The notes under the pieces: generated by a model
The model's input: the letters and a program-made list of their open reading frames with translations, nothing else
The model's database searches: none
What the model was told of the DNA's origin: nothing
Translations under genes and position numbers: made by a program
DNA from: Athripsodes cinereus
Taxonomy: Eukaryota; Arthropoda; Insecta; Trichoptera; Leptoceridae
Reading direction: 5' to 3'
Length of the DNA: 64,000 nt
NCBI GenBank assembly: GCA_947579605.1
Contig: OX388317.1
Span: 23,517,384 to 23,581,383, forward strand
Part shown: positions 35,960-48,264 of the stretch, in pieces
Layout of the letters: the number at the start of each line of letters is the position of its first letter
How positions within the stretch are numbered: the first letter of the stretch is position 1

Positions 35960-38900
35960 ATGGTAAGTGATTTAAATATTTATTTTTACTCTTTTCACTT
36001 TAGTTTTCCTAGAATATCATGTTTATAAACATCGTGCAATAGACTCTACCATATTGTGGATGAACCCGGTATTGTTATTTTGTCATGATGTAATGATGTT
36101 ATACTTTAATTATGCAATATAATAGCAAATGTAGGACACACAGGAACATAAGTATTCACTCCATTGAACTTTAAACACTCTGGATGAATGTAATCTATTT
36201 ATAATTTGTGTCCTTGATTTTGATCATAATAGATGAAAATTTTCATGGTATAAAACTCACGTTACACATATTCTTTGCGCAGCTTTTTCATGGAATATTT
36301 CATTTAGAATTACATTTTCAGTATTGAATTGCATTGGTTGCACTTTTAAGCGCATTGTCAATTGAAACTTGTTGATTGTTAGATAATATTTTGTTGTGAT
36401 TGTACAAGAGGAGTATAACAAGTTCACTACCAAATTATTATTAATATAGCTTTTTGTTATGGAGACAGATAAGATGAACAGAGTTTGTATTGTTATTGTA
36501 TTGAATACATTTAGTTTTACTATTTTATTTGCATAATTGTTTCATTTCTAATTATAAGAATCAATTCTATTATTATATTTGAATCATTCCTAGACATTTC
36601 CGTTGTGTATAAAATTGGGATGCAATTTATTATCCTCAATAAAAATAATGATAGATATTCACATAACATTTAACATATTCTATTTGAATTTGTTTGTAAT
36701 ACAATTTAATAGAAATTCTGTGTATAATTGCTTCCAAACATTGTTAAATAGAGAATAAATAAATAAATTCAATATTCGGTGATAATGATAATGATTCTTG
36801 TAGATCTTATTTTTATGGTATAAAGAGGACAACCTGCATGTCTATTACATACATTTAGAAGGAAATATCACACTGAAGTTGTTGAATGTTTTACGTGTGA
36901 GTTTTTATGAAATATTTCTTACTGGACGCTTAAAAGTGTGGATTTATAAAATAGGCCCCCACCTTTTTCTGTAAGTTTTCAAATGTCCTACAAGAACATC
37001 ACAAATAAAACACTCAATGTCTTCAGTTCAGTAGTAATGAGGTATTCCACCCATTACGAAAATCTTTTTTTTTTATAGCCACAGAAAGAACTATCTGCAT
37101 ATTTATTACACTTGCACTCCACTTCTAGGAGAAGCCTTGATGGTAGAAAGAGATTGTTTAATTTTTTATTTTATTACAGTCTTGCGACTCTGGTAACTCT
37201 GGCGGAGGAGGTGGAGACAGTGGCATGGAGGGGTGTGAGGGAGAGGAAGACTCCTCCTCCTCTTCATTCCCCTCCCTCATACAACAGGCAGAGGACAACC
37301 TCAATACACTCAACATCAATGCAGACAATCAGGTATTATTATTTATCTATATACCATCACGGCATCTCCCACGAGTGGGGTAATCAATGGACTTACTGGA
37401 TATTGTAAATGCATGTGCAAATATTTCTATTTTGGTATGCTCTTAAAGAACTGTTCATTTCAACATTAAAATCACTGTTTAAACTATTTATTGCTGTGTA
37501 ATATCATTCTCGAAATATAACATTCTCATAATTTTAAATAAATATAATGGAAGTTTATACTTGAAATAAAGCAATCAGTGTTTTTCTGAAATAATATCAA
37601 AAATTTATTAAAAACATTATTTAAACTAAAGAAACTAAATATTACTAAAAATAAAATAAACAATAATAAAACAATTACCTGAAATAATATCAAAAAAACA
37701 ACATTTAAAGTCTTTACTTCAGGTCTTTCAAAACTAACACAAAATTACAAACAAAATTATTTTACCAACTGTCAAAACAAAAATTCTAAATTCAAATAAA
37801 TAAACTAAAGGAAATCACTCCTATGAGTAGGTAGGTGGTTTTCTTTACACCTCCCCTCCAAGAAAAAAACAATTACAAGTGACAACGTACGTAATTGTTC
37901 ACTTAATAACAAATACTGGAAAAAGTTTCGTAATGTGGTAGAAATTTGACTCTGTTTTCTTGTGTCCGGTATCAACTTCATAGATTGAGTTTGAAAATTT
38001 CTTTAAAATTTTGTATGGTCCAATCTTTAATTCATCCATTTTCTTCCTATGTGGCAGTAGGTATCATGGACATCTTTTATTAGTGTTTTACTATATTCTT
38101 CTGATAGTATGATTTTTTTCCTTTTTTTATACATTTTGTAGTAAATATCATTCTCCAATATAAATTTGCTATTTTGTAGTTCCATATTCATGTGTTGGTC
38201 ATTTTTAATATCTTGCAGGTTTACTAAATTTACTACTTTTATAAAATCGTCATTATTTTCATTTGGTTCTAGAACTGGATTTCTGCTTAAACAGTCTGCT
38301 TCTTGATTTAATCTTCCTGGGTTATATTTTATCTTAAAATTATATTGAGATAAATAATACATCAAATCCCCTAATTCCTCATCAGTTCTGGCCTTGATGT
38401 TCATATTTTCTAATGGTTTATGATCTGAGTACACTATAAATTCTTTTCCCATTAGCCAGTGTTGCCAATATTTCACAGCTTCTTTTATTGCCAGACATTC
38501 TAGATAAATTGCCTTCTTCTTTTTTTGTGCTTCAGTTAATTTTTTTGAAAAATAAGCAACCGGCTTACTGTTTTCGTTTTTATCTTCTTGTTTCAACACT
38601 GCTCCCACTCCTTTGATACTAGCATCCGTGTAAATGTATATTGGTAATTCAGGGTCAAAAATATTCAGGATTGGCTCTGAACACAGCAATTTTTTTATTT
38701 TTTCAAACGATTTCTGGCATTTGTCGGACCATATGAATTTCACATCTTTTCGTAATAAATTGTGTAACGGGTCCATAATTATTGCGCTGTTTGGTAAAAA
38801 TTTATGATGAAAATTTATTTTTCCTAAGAATTGACGTATATTTTTTCTTGTTTCTGGTATTGGAAAATTTTTCACAGCGGTTAAATAATCTTTCAGAGGT

Positions 38901-41900
38901 CTTACTGAATTATTTTGTATTATGTGACCTAAATATTTGGCATAATTATTTGCAAAAGTACATTTGGAAAATTTAAGTCTAAAACCTTCTGTTATTATTG
39001 CCTCCAGTAGTCTTGTTAGATGTAGTATATGTTCTTGAAAAGTTTTCGAAAAAATTAAAATATCGTCTATAAAATTTACTGCAAAATCAGAAAGTTTGTA
39101 TTTCCTTATGATGTTACTCAATATTCTTTGGAAGATAGCTGGAGCAGTCTTTAATCCAAACGGAAGACACGTCCATTGATAATGGCCTTCTTGTGTAACA
39201 AATGCAGTTTTGTGTCTATCTTCAATCTTCAAAGGTATCGACCAAAATGCTGAATTTACATCAAAAGTAGAAAAATATTTGCAGTTTACAGTTTTCACCA
39301 TCAAATCCTCAATTAATGGAAATGGTTGTGATTGAGGTACGACAATTTTATTCAATTCTCTGAAATCTATACATAATCTTGTTTTCTTGTTATCTTCTTT
39401 TTTATAAGCCAGAGTTACTGGAGCAGCAAATGGGCTATAAGATTCCTCAATCAGATTCTTCTTTAATAGTTGTGATATTTGATCTTCTATTTCTTTTCTA
39501 TCTTCAGCTGTGCATCTATATGGACGTTTGTAACAGTATTTATCCACCATTAAATCAATATGAGCCTCATAATCTCGCACAGTACCTATGTCATATTTAT
39601 CTTTTGCAAAGACTGATTTGTATTTTTTTATCAACTTATCGATTTGTGATTTTTCATATAAATCTAGATGGTTTACAAACATTTCAAAACCATCTGAGTT
39701 AATATGTTCATTGAAATTTATTTCACATTGGTTTGATTGTTTGTTTTCTCGTTGTAATACCTCAGTGGGTAGAAAAACATCTTCTTTATTCTTGTCACCT
39801 AGTACATCAGGAATATCGACATTTTGAATATTTGAAGATTCTCTTTCATTTAAAGTTAATATGTAATTTTCTTTTTTATCATTACATTGCATTATCTTTA
39901 ATTCTTCATTTTGTATTAATCTGAAGTTTTTGATGCAATCCAATCCAATTAGAAAATCATAATTTAAATTTTCATTATCTATTATGAAAATATCCATAAT
40001 CTTTTCAATATTGAAAATCTTTATTTTAAGTGTTACCATACCTTTAGTTTTCTTCTCACCATTAATAGTTTTCAAGTTAACCATTTGTATATCTCTTGTA
40101 TCTGGTTTTTGTTGTATTTTTAATAATTTAGCATTAATTAATGATACATTTGAACCCGAATCATAAATTCCAGAAACATTTAAAGCATCATTTATTATTA
40201 ACTTTACTTTTATTAATGGTGGCACATCTAGTTTTTTGTATTCTTTTCATTCAATTCTATTTCCAATTCTGAGTTATTTACAGTTACAATAGAATTTTGA
40301 CTTTTAAACCAGCAATTTTCTTCAGAATGGTAACGTTTTCCTTTTTTCTCATTAGCACAGATTTTGCATGGTTTTTTGTATTCATTTTTATTTAATTGAG
40401 TGTCAGGATATGAAACACTTTTTTTAACATATTTATTCTTCCCAACAAGATATTCTAATTTTCCTAATGCATTGTATAGATCTTCCGTTCCTTGTAAAGC
40501 TTCTCTATCAATTTTATCAGCCACATAATTTGGTAGGCCAAATGCTATGAGGTCTACAAGTGTCCCAGTATCAATTGATTTTCTCACTCTCAGCAATAAT
40601 TTTTCTTTTTTTAAAGCATACTCAATTAACGGGCCTGTTTGATATTTAAAAGCGAGAGCGTATCTAATAGGTGACCATCCTTTGTTTTCAAAAGTCACGC
40701 AAAAACTTTTTTCCCAGTCTTCCCATCTCGATTCCACTGTATGTTTAATCAACATACAGCTGTACCAATCTTGACTGGAGTATTCCAAAAAGGCTTTTAA
40801 TATTTCAATTTTTTTTATATCATCCTCGATTTGAAATCGTTTACATTCTAAATTAAAATCTTTCATCCACTGGCATGCATTTGTATTTCTGCCTGTAAAT
40901 TTTTCAATCATGAATTTCTCTGCAATTTTTCCCAAATTTGGATTTTCATATTTTGTTTGCTTATCTTCAACTAATTTTGTTAACAATTTTTCCAACGTTT
41001 CATTTAGTTTATCCATGTTGTTAAATATTATCAATAAATGTTGTTTTATAATGGAAGTTTATACTTGAAATAAAGCAATCAGTGTTTTTCTGAAATAATA
41101 TCAAAAATTTATTAAAAACATTATTTAAACTAAAGAAACTAAATATTACTAAAAATAAAATAAACAATAATAAAACAATTACCTGAAATAATATCAAAAA
41201 AACAACATTTAAAGTCTTTACTTCAGGTCTTTCAAAACTAACACAAAATTACAAACAAAATTATTTTACCAACTGTCAAAACAAAAATTCTAAATTCAAA
41301 TAAATAAACTAAAGGAAATCACTCCTATGAGTAGGTAGGTGGTTTTCTTTACATAAAGATTATCTTCGATTGATTAAGCGAACAGCAATTTGAATATATG
41401 TTTTACTCTGAATAATTTCTGTCAAAATTGTTTACCAATATCAAAATTTTTCAGAGCAACAATCCCACAGAATCAGTGGAGGAGGTGTTATCCAACTTCC
41501 GTCAGCAATGGCAGAGGGAACTGGATTCGCCAGCTAGACACTCCACCCCCAAACATCAGAAGTCTTCAGATGCCAAGAGTCCTCTCAGGCATAGCATTGT
41601 AGACTCCAGGGGGGATTCTATGGATTCTGATGAAGAAAGAGTTAGTACTTTTCTGCAAAAATAATAAATGCGAATTATCTGAAGCTGATGAATTCCTGTA
41701 TTAGAATTAGAAGGAAACTTTTTCAATAAATTTAATTTACTTATGTTCAAAAATATTACGTTGGATGTACTTAGAGCCTTTTTTGGTAAGAATTTCTGGA
41801 TATATGTTGCAGGATGTTTAATTTTTTTTTAAATAAGATGAATCTGGATTTGTTGAAACAAAACTAAATATACCTCAAACACCTTCATATTAAGCAATTT

Positions 41901-44900
41901 GCTTGTATGTCACTAGTGGAAGTCAGAGTTGGAGAAATCCAATATTAACATGTTATCATTGATGAAGGGTATTTCCAATATTAGTCACAAGAAAGCTATT
42001 TAAATAACTGAGTGTATTTTTCTCTCTTTTTATTTATTAACTTTTATTTACAAACTTATATTTACCATTTTAAAAATCAAAAAAAATTCCAGGCCAAAGT
42101 ATTATTCCTGAAAGGCGTGGAGCATGAACAGAATGGTAAACTATACGAGGCCATTCAGTTCTATAAGAGAGCTGTCCAGCTGATACCAGATATAGAGTTC
42201 AGGTTGTATGAGAGCTCCAAGATGGGGAAGACCAAAAAGGATGAATCTCCACAGCACATTCCTGGTAAGAATGTATCTATCTATATTGTCAAATGGGTTG
42301 CCATAAGATTAACTATTTGTATTGAAAATACATATCATCTTCTCCATGATGTAATAAAGACATCCAGAATAGGTGGCAGATACCTCATCACTGTTGAATA
42401 GAAGATGCTAAATGTCTTGCATGTTTTACAAATAACTGCCTTTATAGAACATTCAAAAGTTTACAGAAAATAGTACGAAATCTATTCTGTTCTAGGACTT
42501 CAGGGAGAAATTGTTGTGATTTGTAAACATTCTGTTTTATTTGAAATTCTTCCAGACAACCTTATTAAAATGGTGAAGCCTTGTTTTGAAAGAGTTATTT
42601 TATTGATAACCTTAAAACTTGCACTGTCCAGGTTGGATTAATTATTGTACATACATACATACATTTTCTTCCCCTTGTCCTAGAACAGAATAGATTTCGT
42701 ACTATTTTCTACATTACGCCTAGGTACCTCCTCCAGAGATCCCTGTACACCGCCGCTTCCAGGACCTCTGGACCAAGCCTAAATTATTGTTTTATTTATT
42801 ATTTTGATTTTATTTATTTATTAACAGAGTTAACAAACAATATAAAATTCAAATTATTGAGATGATATGCAGTGGTGACATTATCACTATACAGTGATGT
42901 CTTCTATCTAACCACGTGTTGTGAAATGTAAAATATTTTCTCAATGGAGATGGAGTTTTATGTAATTCATTTTCACATTTGTTACAGAGACCCGTGACTC
43001 CCGTATGAATAACATAAACACGGAGCTATCTCTGAGTGATGATGATGAAGAGGACCTGTTGGATGAAGGAGACTTACTGAGTCGCATAGAGAGGATGGTC
43101 TCCAAGGAGGGGACCTTCTGTCAGCCAGAGCACGAGCAGAGAGTGAGTAGTATCTTGCTCTATTGTACCTCATGTCTAAATTGGTGACAGTCCTGTACAA
43201 AAAAGATTGAGCATTGTGAGCTATTTTGACCAAAGACATAAATAACAAGACTTCTTTTTCGTATCGTAGATCATCGATCTGTTAGTTCGGAAATTGTTGC
43301 CTCTTGTGATGCTGTAGACCAGCTGTTTTTCCATCTTTTTGGTGGTCTTCCTCGGGGCCATGAACCGATTGGTGTTTCCCTTGCAGCTATATGTACGATT
43401 TTGTTTTCAGCCATCTGATCTACATGGTCTCTCCAAAATCGTGTCCTTTTCCTACTCCATGTCACCACGTCCTCTGTGTTGCATAATATGTTCCTAATCT
43501 CAGTATTTCTTTTTCTGTCTCCGAGAGTTATGCCCGCAATAACAAGACTGTTTTTAAAAAATATGCCATCTGAAATATTATGTTTTAGAATGGTGTCTTT
43601 TTCTTACAAATATTTAGTATATATATATAATGAGTTGCAATCCATTGGAGTGGTCTGCAACGAGTTTGGATTTTATTCTCCATTCCTCCCTATTCTCAAC
43701 CAGTCTCTTCAGCTCTACGTATGAGCCACAGTTCATGTCCCTCTTCAGTTGGTCCATATACGCATCTCTTGGTCGGCCTCTGCCATTTGTGCCTTCGGTC
43801 CTACCTTCCGTGATAGCGATGAGCAGTCCTGGGTGCCTGATGTTGTGGCCAATCCAGTTAGCTCATTGTTGGCTGATTCTCTTAAGGAGTTGCCTTTTTT
43901 CGTCTACCCTGGTTAACACTTCTACATTTTCGTTCCGACCAATAAATCTTCAGCATGCGTATGCAGCACCACATTTCAAAGTCCGCCAGCCGTCCGCTTT
44001 CACTCTTGTTGATGGTCCACGTCTCGCAACCATATAGCAGAATGCTCCATATAAAGGCTTGTATTACTATGTAAATATTTAGTATTACTATGTAAATCTA
44101 CTATGATTATTACTGTATTGTTATTATTTTATTATGTATTGGAAATATGTTAGATTTTCATTGGAGTCTGAGCAGAAACAAGCCTCATTCATTAAGAGAA
44201 TATTTGCTTTATTTGAATTTTCTCTGCTCACGATGTTCTTGTTCTAGTTGTATAGAATGCTATAGCATATAGTTTTGTTTGTGTTTTAGCAAGCTCATAT
44301 ATCCTGCCTGCCCGTGGAACTGGTGCTGTACATCTTGAGATGGGTGGTATCCAATGAGTTGGATCTGCTCTCCTTGGAGAGATGTGCTTGTGTGTGCCGG
44401 GGACTGTATCTATGTGCCAGGGACCAAGAGATATGGAGGCTATCCTGTATCAGGTCTGTTAAAGTTAATGTATCTAAAAAATATGATCTTTGGACTTCTT
44501 TTTTTTTCCACGGAGCCATCGACAAATAATAGGTCTCCCACTCTTTTTCTAAGTTTTCGAGTGTTGTCATAAGGCATTAAACATTTCTAATTCAGCGATG
44601 AGGTTATTATTATTTTTTTATTATATATAATGAGTTACAATCCATTGGATTGGTCTGCAACGAGTTTGGATTTTTTTCTCCATTCCTCCCTATTCTCAGC
44701 CAGTCTTTTCAGTTACGTATGAGCCACAGTTCATGTCCCTTGCACTGAGACCATAACAGCTTTTGGCCAAGGCGGTCTCAGCAGGAAAAATGAAAAACAA
44801 ATGAACAAAAGAAAACTTCAAAAAGAGACAGAATCAAAGGAGAATCTCTATCCTGGCAATAAAGTCATTGTATGTTGAAAATATTAACATGAACAATCAA

Positions 44901-47373
44901 ATCATTAAACAATTTTATTAGAGATATACCATCCATCCTGAATGTCTTAATTTTTTACTGCACAGAGAGAACAACTTGGATGTTTATTACATGAAGTTAG
45001 TCTACTGGCTACCCCACTTGTGGGAGATGCCATGATGGTATAGATATATCTAAAAAGAAAGACTAATTTATATTTTTTGACGTGTGTTGTCTTATACACA
45101 AGATTTAAAAATTTGCAAATGTACAGTTAATGTAAAACATATTACAATTATTTATAAAAAAAACATAAACCACATAATTTTGCCAACATTTGAAGGAGGA
45201 AAATTTTACTAATTACATATTACAATAAAAAATCGTCTACATTAGTTGAGCTTCAAAACCTGCCAAGATACATTCTAAAATTATTATTATATGTGTAAAG
45301 TTTAGCAATAAATACATTTTTCCAGAACGTGGGGCATAAACTGTGGTACACCCAAAGCATACGGCTTCACCAACTGGAGACAGATGCTTATAGAGAGACC
45401 TCGGCTGCGATTCAATGGCTGCTACATTAGCAAGACCACTTACATAAGGCACGGAGAGAATAGTTTCCAGGATCAGTTCTACAGGCCGTGGTACCTCATA
45501 GAGTATTTCAGATATCTCAGGTAAAAGTACTAGAAATTATATTTATAATTATAATAAAAATTATCATTGTATCGTGGAGTTAAAAATGTTTCTTCCTCTC
45601 TTTTATGTAAGTTTTCGAGTGTCCTTTAAAATGCAGATATTTTATAAAACATTAGAATAGTGGTTCCCAAAGTTGACTGGGCTCCGACCTATATTTTTTC
45701 TAAAGTAATAGAAAAATTTCCAATCTTGGTACCCACCTTTTAATTTTTTTTGTCCAATGCTCCAGCAACATTTTTTTATTCATCTCCTATACAGTAGCGA
45801 ATCGTTCATTAGGGCCCACTCAATATTCGCTCACGACCCACTGGTGGGTCGCGTCCCATAGTTTGGGAAATATTGCATTAGAAGATTAAAAAATGACTCC
45901 ATGACATTTAACAGATATTTTTATTAATATTTGATATCAAGCAGAGGGATCTTGAAGTTCATTGCTTAATATCCACACATTTGAATGTCGCAGTGCATTG
46001 TTTATTTTGTTCTTGAATAAATAAGTTTGCTCTGAAACAACCAATGCACTAGAAAACTTGTTCCACTTGTCCACAACCCAGTTCCCAAGAAAATACCTTT
46101 GAGGATTCTGAGTGAATCTGTCTATAACTAACTTTATATTGTGTCCTCACAAATATATCTGTATTTTAATGTTATTTCTAATGAAATCTTATAGATTCTT
46201 CCCGGATGGAATAGTGTTAATGTTGACTACAGCTGACGAACCTGCAACATGCTGCGGATATCTGAAGCAGGGAAGCAACAGATCACAGCAGGGTGTACTA
46301 TCAGGCCATTACAGACTGCATGGAGATAAAGTTGTGATAGTTGTGAAGAAGGCTCCAGTCAGGGACCAGAGTAAACAGCAGACTTCTAATACAAGATTCA
46401 GGCCAAGGAGAAAGGACAATGCACAGGACACTAATCTTGGACAGACTTTCCATTTGGTAAGCTGTGGAAATTGCATACTTGTTTCAATAATAGTTGGTAA
46501 CACTGGGAGCTTTTTAAACTTTTAACCTGATAGTTCAGAGTTTGAGATCTATCACCAATATATTATCTATTAGCAGAAGTTGAAATAGAACACTTTCTCG
46601 CAAGCTCGTTAATGTTGGGGAAATCTTCAAAAAACAGTACATAAAATATTTAGTTTTTTGCCAAGACATGATTTCTTTCAATTAAGTCATGTTCCCTACA
46701 TTTACAAGACAATTATATTGCCTATTATTGTGGGTGTTTGGGAAGTGCAAATATTGTTCTAAGAATAATGTGAAAATCATTATTTTGTAGATTACATTGT
46801 GCTATCTGAAATGTTATTGTGTCATACTGTATTAGAAGTTTAAGGGCATACTAGTTATGTAAAGGTTATCAAGACTAATGACAGTTTGTTGACGATGTAG
46901 TTGTTTGAAGAATTTTGTATAATATAGATGTATGTACGAAGTTATGAGTAAATTTCTGTTTCTGTGTTGTATAACATCCCTTTTTCAAAAAATCTTATAA
47001 ATATGTACATTTTATTAATAATATTGTTATTCACAGATTATAAAGTTATTCATGATCATACCAAAATGATTTTATTTTCATTTTTGTTTTACGATACTTG
47101 ATGTAACAGCCATTTTGAATTTCAGAGTCATGCAGTCTGTGTTGACATTTTTTAATGGTTCAATTTAATTATTTTTTCCAGGAATTGCAAATACAATCCC
47201 AGCGCTCCCGACGTTTCTGTTCCCTGTCCTGGTGCGGCTACAGGGTGTTCATCAAGAATCACAATGGCACGGAGTCGTCCAATAACTTTGAAATTGTCAA
47301 GAGCAAGTTTCCACCTTTCTGGTTCTCACGTGTCAAGAGTTACCACGCCGAATCTGATTGTCCTCTGCAGTAA
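35960..47373 (+). CDS. FBXO9: F-box only protein 9 (493 aa)
   Basis: Coding exons 35960-35962 (ATG only), 37180-37332, 41455-41640, 42093-42264, 42988-43142, 44290-44453, 45326-45520, 46195-46456 and 47182-47373. All join in phase to 493 residues (human about 447). FBXO9 is the substrate receptor of an SCF ubiquitin ligase, binding SKP1 through the F-box. Order: Gly/Ser/Glu-rich start; [24 protein letters not shown]-like helix [20 protein letters not shown] at about 117-136; acidic [13 protein letters not shown]-box [15 protein letters not shown] to IWRLSC at about 228-276; then the conserved C-terminal domain with [35 protein letters not shown] and a final W-F-S-R-V-K-S-Y. The ATG is separated from the rest by a 1.2-kb intron, so the first exon rests on its GTAAGT donor and frame. 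Intron 2 holds an LTR element; introns 4-6 hold RTE and family A debris. Confidence 0.92.
36955..37140 (+). repeat. Family A repeat copy in FBXO9 intron 1
   Basis: CCCCCACCTTTTTCTGTAAG, CAATGTCTTCAGTTCAG, GAGGTATTCCACCCATTACG, then a diverged tail to GATGGTAGAAAG just before exon 2. A small inverted terminal block lies at 37350-37400 just after exon 2. Confidence 0.55.
37548..37849 (-). repeat. LTR (3' copy in element orientation)
   Basis: 302 bp. By eye I found no difference from the copy at 41052-41353. Bounded internally by the polypurine tract (CCTCCCCTCC on the plus strand). Confidence 0.88.
38027..40240 (-). pseudogene. pol: LTR-element pol: protease, reverse transcriptase, RNase H; truncated integrase
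   Basis: The frame runs from the frameshift site at 40237 to 38027. Order: aspartic protease with [10 protein letters not shown]; reverse transcriptase with [10 protein letters not shown], the [13 protein letters not shown] block and [10 protein letters not shown] (active-site F-I-D-D variant of YxDD); RNase H with [14 protein letters not shown] and [10 protein letters not shown]; then the start of the integrase zinc domain ([12 protein letters not shown]) and a stop. In the other frame from about 38052 to 37900 a GPYKILKKF segment, the integrase C-terminal GPY module, resumes. The DDE core between them is gone. So reverse transcription domains look intact, but integration cannot be self-supplied. 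Confidence 0.85.
40228..41016 (-). CDS. gag: LTR-element gag
   Basis: A minus-strand frame of about 262 residues from the Met of [12 protein letters not shown] (an upstream in-frame ATG at 41034 would add MIIFNN). Capsid-type helical region [19 protein letters not shown] and [12 protein letters not shown]. Near the C-terminus a compact Cys/His motif CKIC..H....C resembles a zinc knuckle with unusual spacing. The frame ends in TAG directly after AAAAAAC. Capsid assembly and RNA packaging are inferred from position and fold-like features. Confidence 0.75.
   Translation of the reverse strand: MDKLNETLEKLLTKLVEDKQTKYENPNLGKIAEKFMIEKFTGRNTNACQWMKDFNLECKRFQIEDDIKKIEILKAFLEYSSQDWYSCMLIKHTVESRWEDWEKSFCVTFENKGWSPIRYALAFKYQTGPLIEYALKKEKLLLRVRKSIDTGTLVDLIAFGLPNYVADKIDREALQGTEDLYNALGKLEYLVGKNKYVKKSVSYPDTQLNKNEYKKPCKICANEKKGKRYHSEENCWFKSQNSIVTVNNSELEIELNEKNTKN
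40231..40237 (-). promoter_or_regulatory. -1 ribosomal frameshift heptamer between gag and pol
   Basis: On the minus strand A-AAA-AAC, in the gag frame as AAA AAC, is followed at once by the gag stop TAG. A -1 slip puts ribosomes into the pol frame, which is open across this point (K-L-D-V-P-P-L). It fits the X-XXY-YYZ rule. Confidence 0.75.
41052..41353 (-). repeat. LTR (5' copy in element orientation)
   Basis: 302 bp, same sequence as 37548-37849. On the minus strand it is followed by TTATAAAACAACATTTATTG, in which I recognise no standard tRNA primer-binding site. Confidence 0.88.
41833..41960 (-). repeat. tRNA-derived SINE, body only
   Basis: Minus-strand match to the body and tail of the SINE at 23185-23345 (AGATGAATCTGGATTTG..CACCTTCATATTAAGCAATTTGCT on the plus strand). 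The tRNA-like head is missing or unrecognisable. FBXO9 intron 3. Confidence 0.45.
42356..42790 (-). repeat. Family A fragment followed by RTE 3' fragment
   Basis: Family A, inverted, at about 42356-42475 (GGTGGCAGATACCTCATCAC to AAGTTTACAGAAAA). Then at 42660-42780 the minus strand matches the RTE 3' end at 30310-30400: TCCTGGAAGCGGCGGTG, GGGATCTCTGGAGGAGGTAC. FBXO9 intron 4. Confidence 0.55.
43271..43468 (-). pseudogene. RTE-type LINE ORF2 C-terminal fragment
   Basis: A minus frame with [16 protein letters not shown] and [15 protein letters not shown], the GRPPxRW motif of RTE C-termini. FBXO9 intron 5. Confidence 0.65.
43625..44065 (-). pseudogene. RTE-type LINE ORF2 C-terminus
   Basis: In broken minus frames: [14 protein letters not shown] (the YGxExW motif), [27 protein letters not shown], then [19 protein letters not shown] and a tail repeated at 44627-44745. 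It lies between FBXO9 exons 5 and 6. Confidence 0.72.
44526..45050 (+). repeat. Family A repeat split by an RTE tail
   Basis: The 5' part (AGGTCTCCCACTCTTTTTCT) lies at 44530-44610 and the 3' part (GAGATATACCATCCATCCTG to ATGATGGTATAGATATA) at 44925-45045. Between them at 44627-44745 is a minus-strand duplicate of the RTE tail at 43625-43735. FBXO9 intron 6. A further 5' fragment is at 45590-45650 in intron 7. Confidence 0.55.
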
Positions 47374-47656
47374 ACAAACTCTCAGGAGTCTTGGAGACAT
47401 ATGGGAGATAATGTATTATGTTGAATTATTTTGTAAGATAAGTATAGAGTTATTAAGATGAATCTATTTTTTCCGCTGATGTGTTGGAATTCTAATCTTT
47501 GTTTCGAATATTAATTAGCCATAAAAATAATTGAAGACATCAGGGGATGAAGGTGCTATGTTATTTTTTCAAATAGAAATCTAAAAAAAAACAGACCAAA
47601 TTATTAAAAATCCATATTTGATAGGTAATTAAAATGACGTGTTTATTTATTTATTC

Positions 47657-47960
47657 AAAAGATCCACAATCATAGATATCAATTTACATATAGACATTGG
47701 ATTAACAATAATTAAAAAAACACAACATACAAACGTATATAAAATTTATTTAAATATCTTGTAAAAAGTTATACTTTCTAAATGAAAACATATTACTTTC
47801 TCTTTGCTTTAGTTATTTTCAAACTTTTTTTCGCTTTAAATTGCCAATATTTCAAATACGTTTACCCAACTTAAATTCTCCTTGTAGGGAGATAGCGCTG
47901 TTTGCATTTGTACGGCTCATATGTAAATTGATATCTATGATTATGGATCTTTTGATATGT
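47657..47960. repeat. Inverted repeat (foldback)
   Basis: Arms of about 37 bp: CAAAAGATCCACAATCATAG and onward at 47657-47693 pair with 47924-47960 with few mismatches, enclosing about 230 bp of AT-rich sequence. TTTATTTATTTATT and AAATAAATAAATAAAT tracts flank it outside. It may be two LINE tails in opposite orientation, or a MITE. Confidence 0.6.
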
Positions 47961-48264
47961 TTTTTTTTTGTTTAATGTATAAAAAAAGCTTATTATTAAT
48001 AGCTGTTAACAAATGAATAAATAAAATAAATAAATAAATAAAAAATAAAAACACACACAGCAGGAAGACCTTTGTCATATATATATATGAAAACACTAGA
48101 ACAGCAGAGAAGTTAAAAAAATAAATAAAACCAGGTAGTCTGTCGAGATGAAATAATTGCTCTTCTCAAACTATATTTATACTTGGCCAGACCCACACCA
48201 TACAAGTCCACCACGTGAGCATATTCATTCCCCAATAGTGTTGCAATATTTGTTATAAAGTTTA

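Larger units (their letters stand above)
37548..41353 (-). mobile_element. Ty3/Gypsy-type LTR retrotransposon, integrase core deleted
   Basis: Two 302-bp LTRs (37548-37849 and 41052-41353), beginning TGGAAGTTTATACTTGAAAT and ending TTTCTTTACA on the plus strand, flank gag and pol read on the minus strand. A purine-rich GGAGGGGAGG tract precedes the 3' LTR, as expected for plus-strand priming. The target duplication is ambiguous by one base; ATAA on both sides is possible. No env. The element sits in FBXO9 intron 2, antisense to the gene. Confidence 0.9.

Noticed and set aside
37112..37408. 98-codon plus frame
   Set aside because: It is FBXO9 exon 2 read in another frame and extended into introns.
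37553..37849. LTR as part of an infectious retrovirus
   Set aside because: No envelope frame between pol and the LTR, only gag and pol; the integrase core is also missing.
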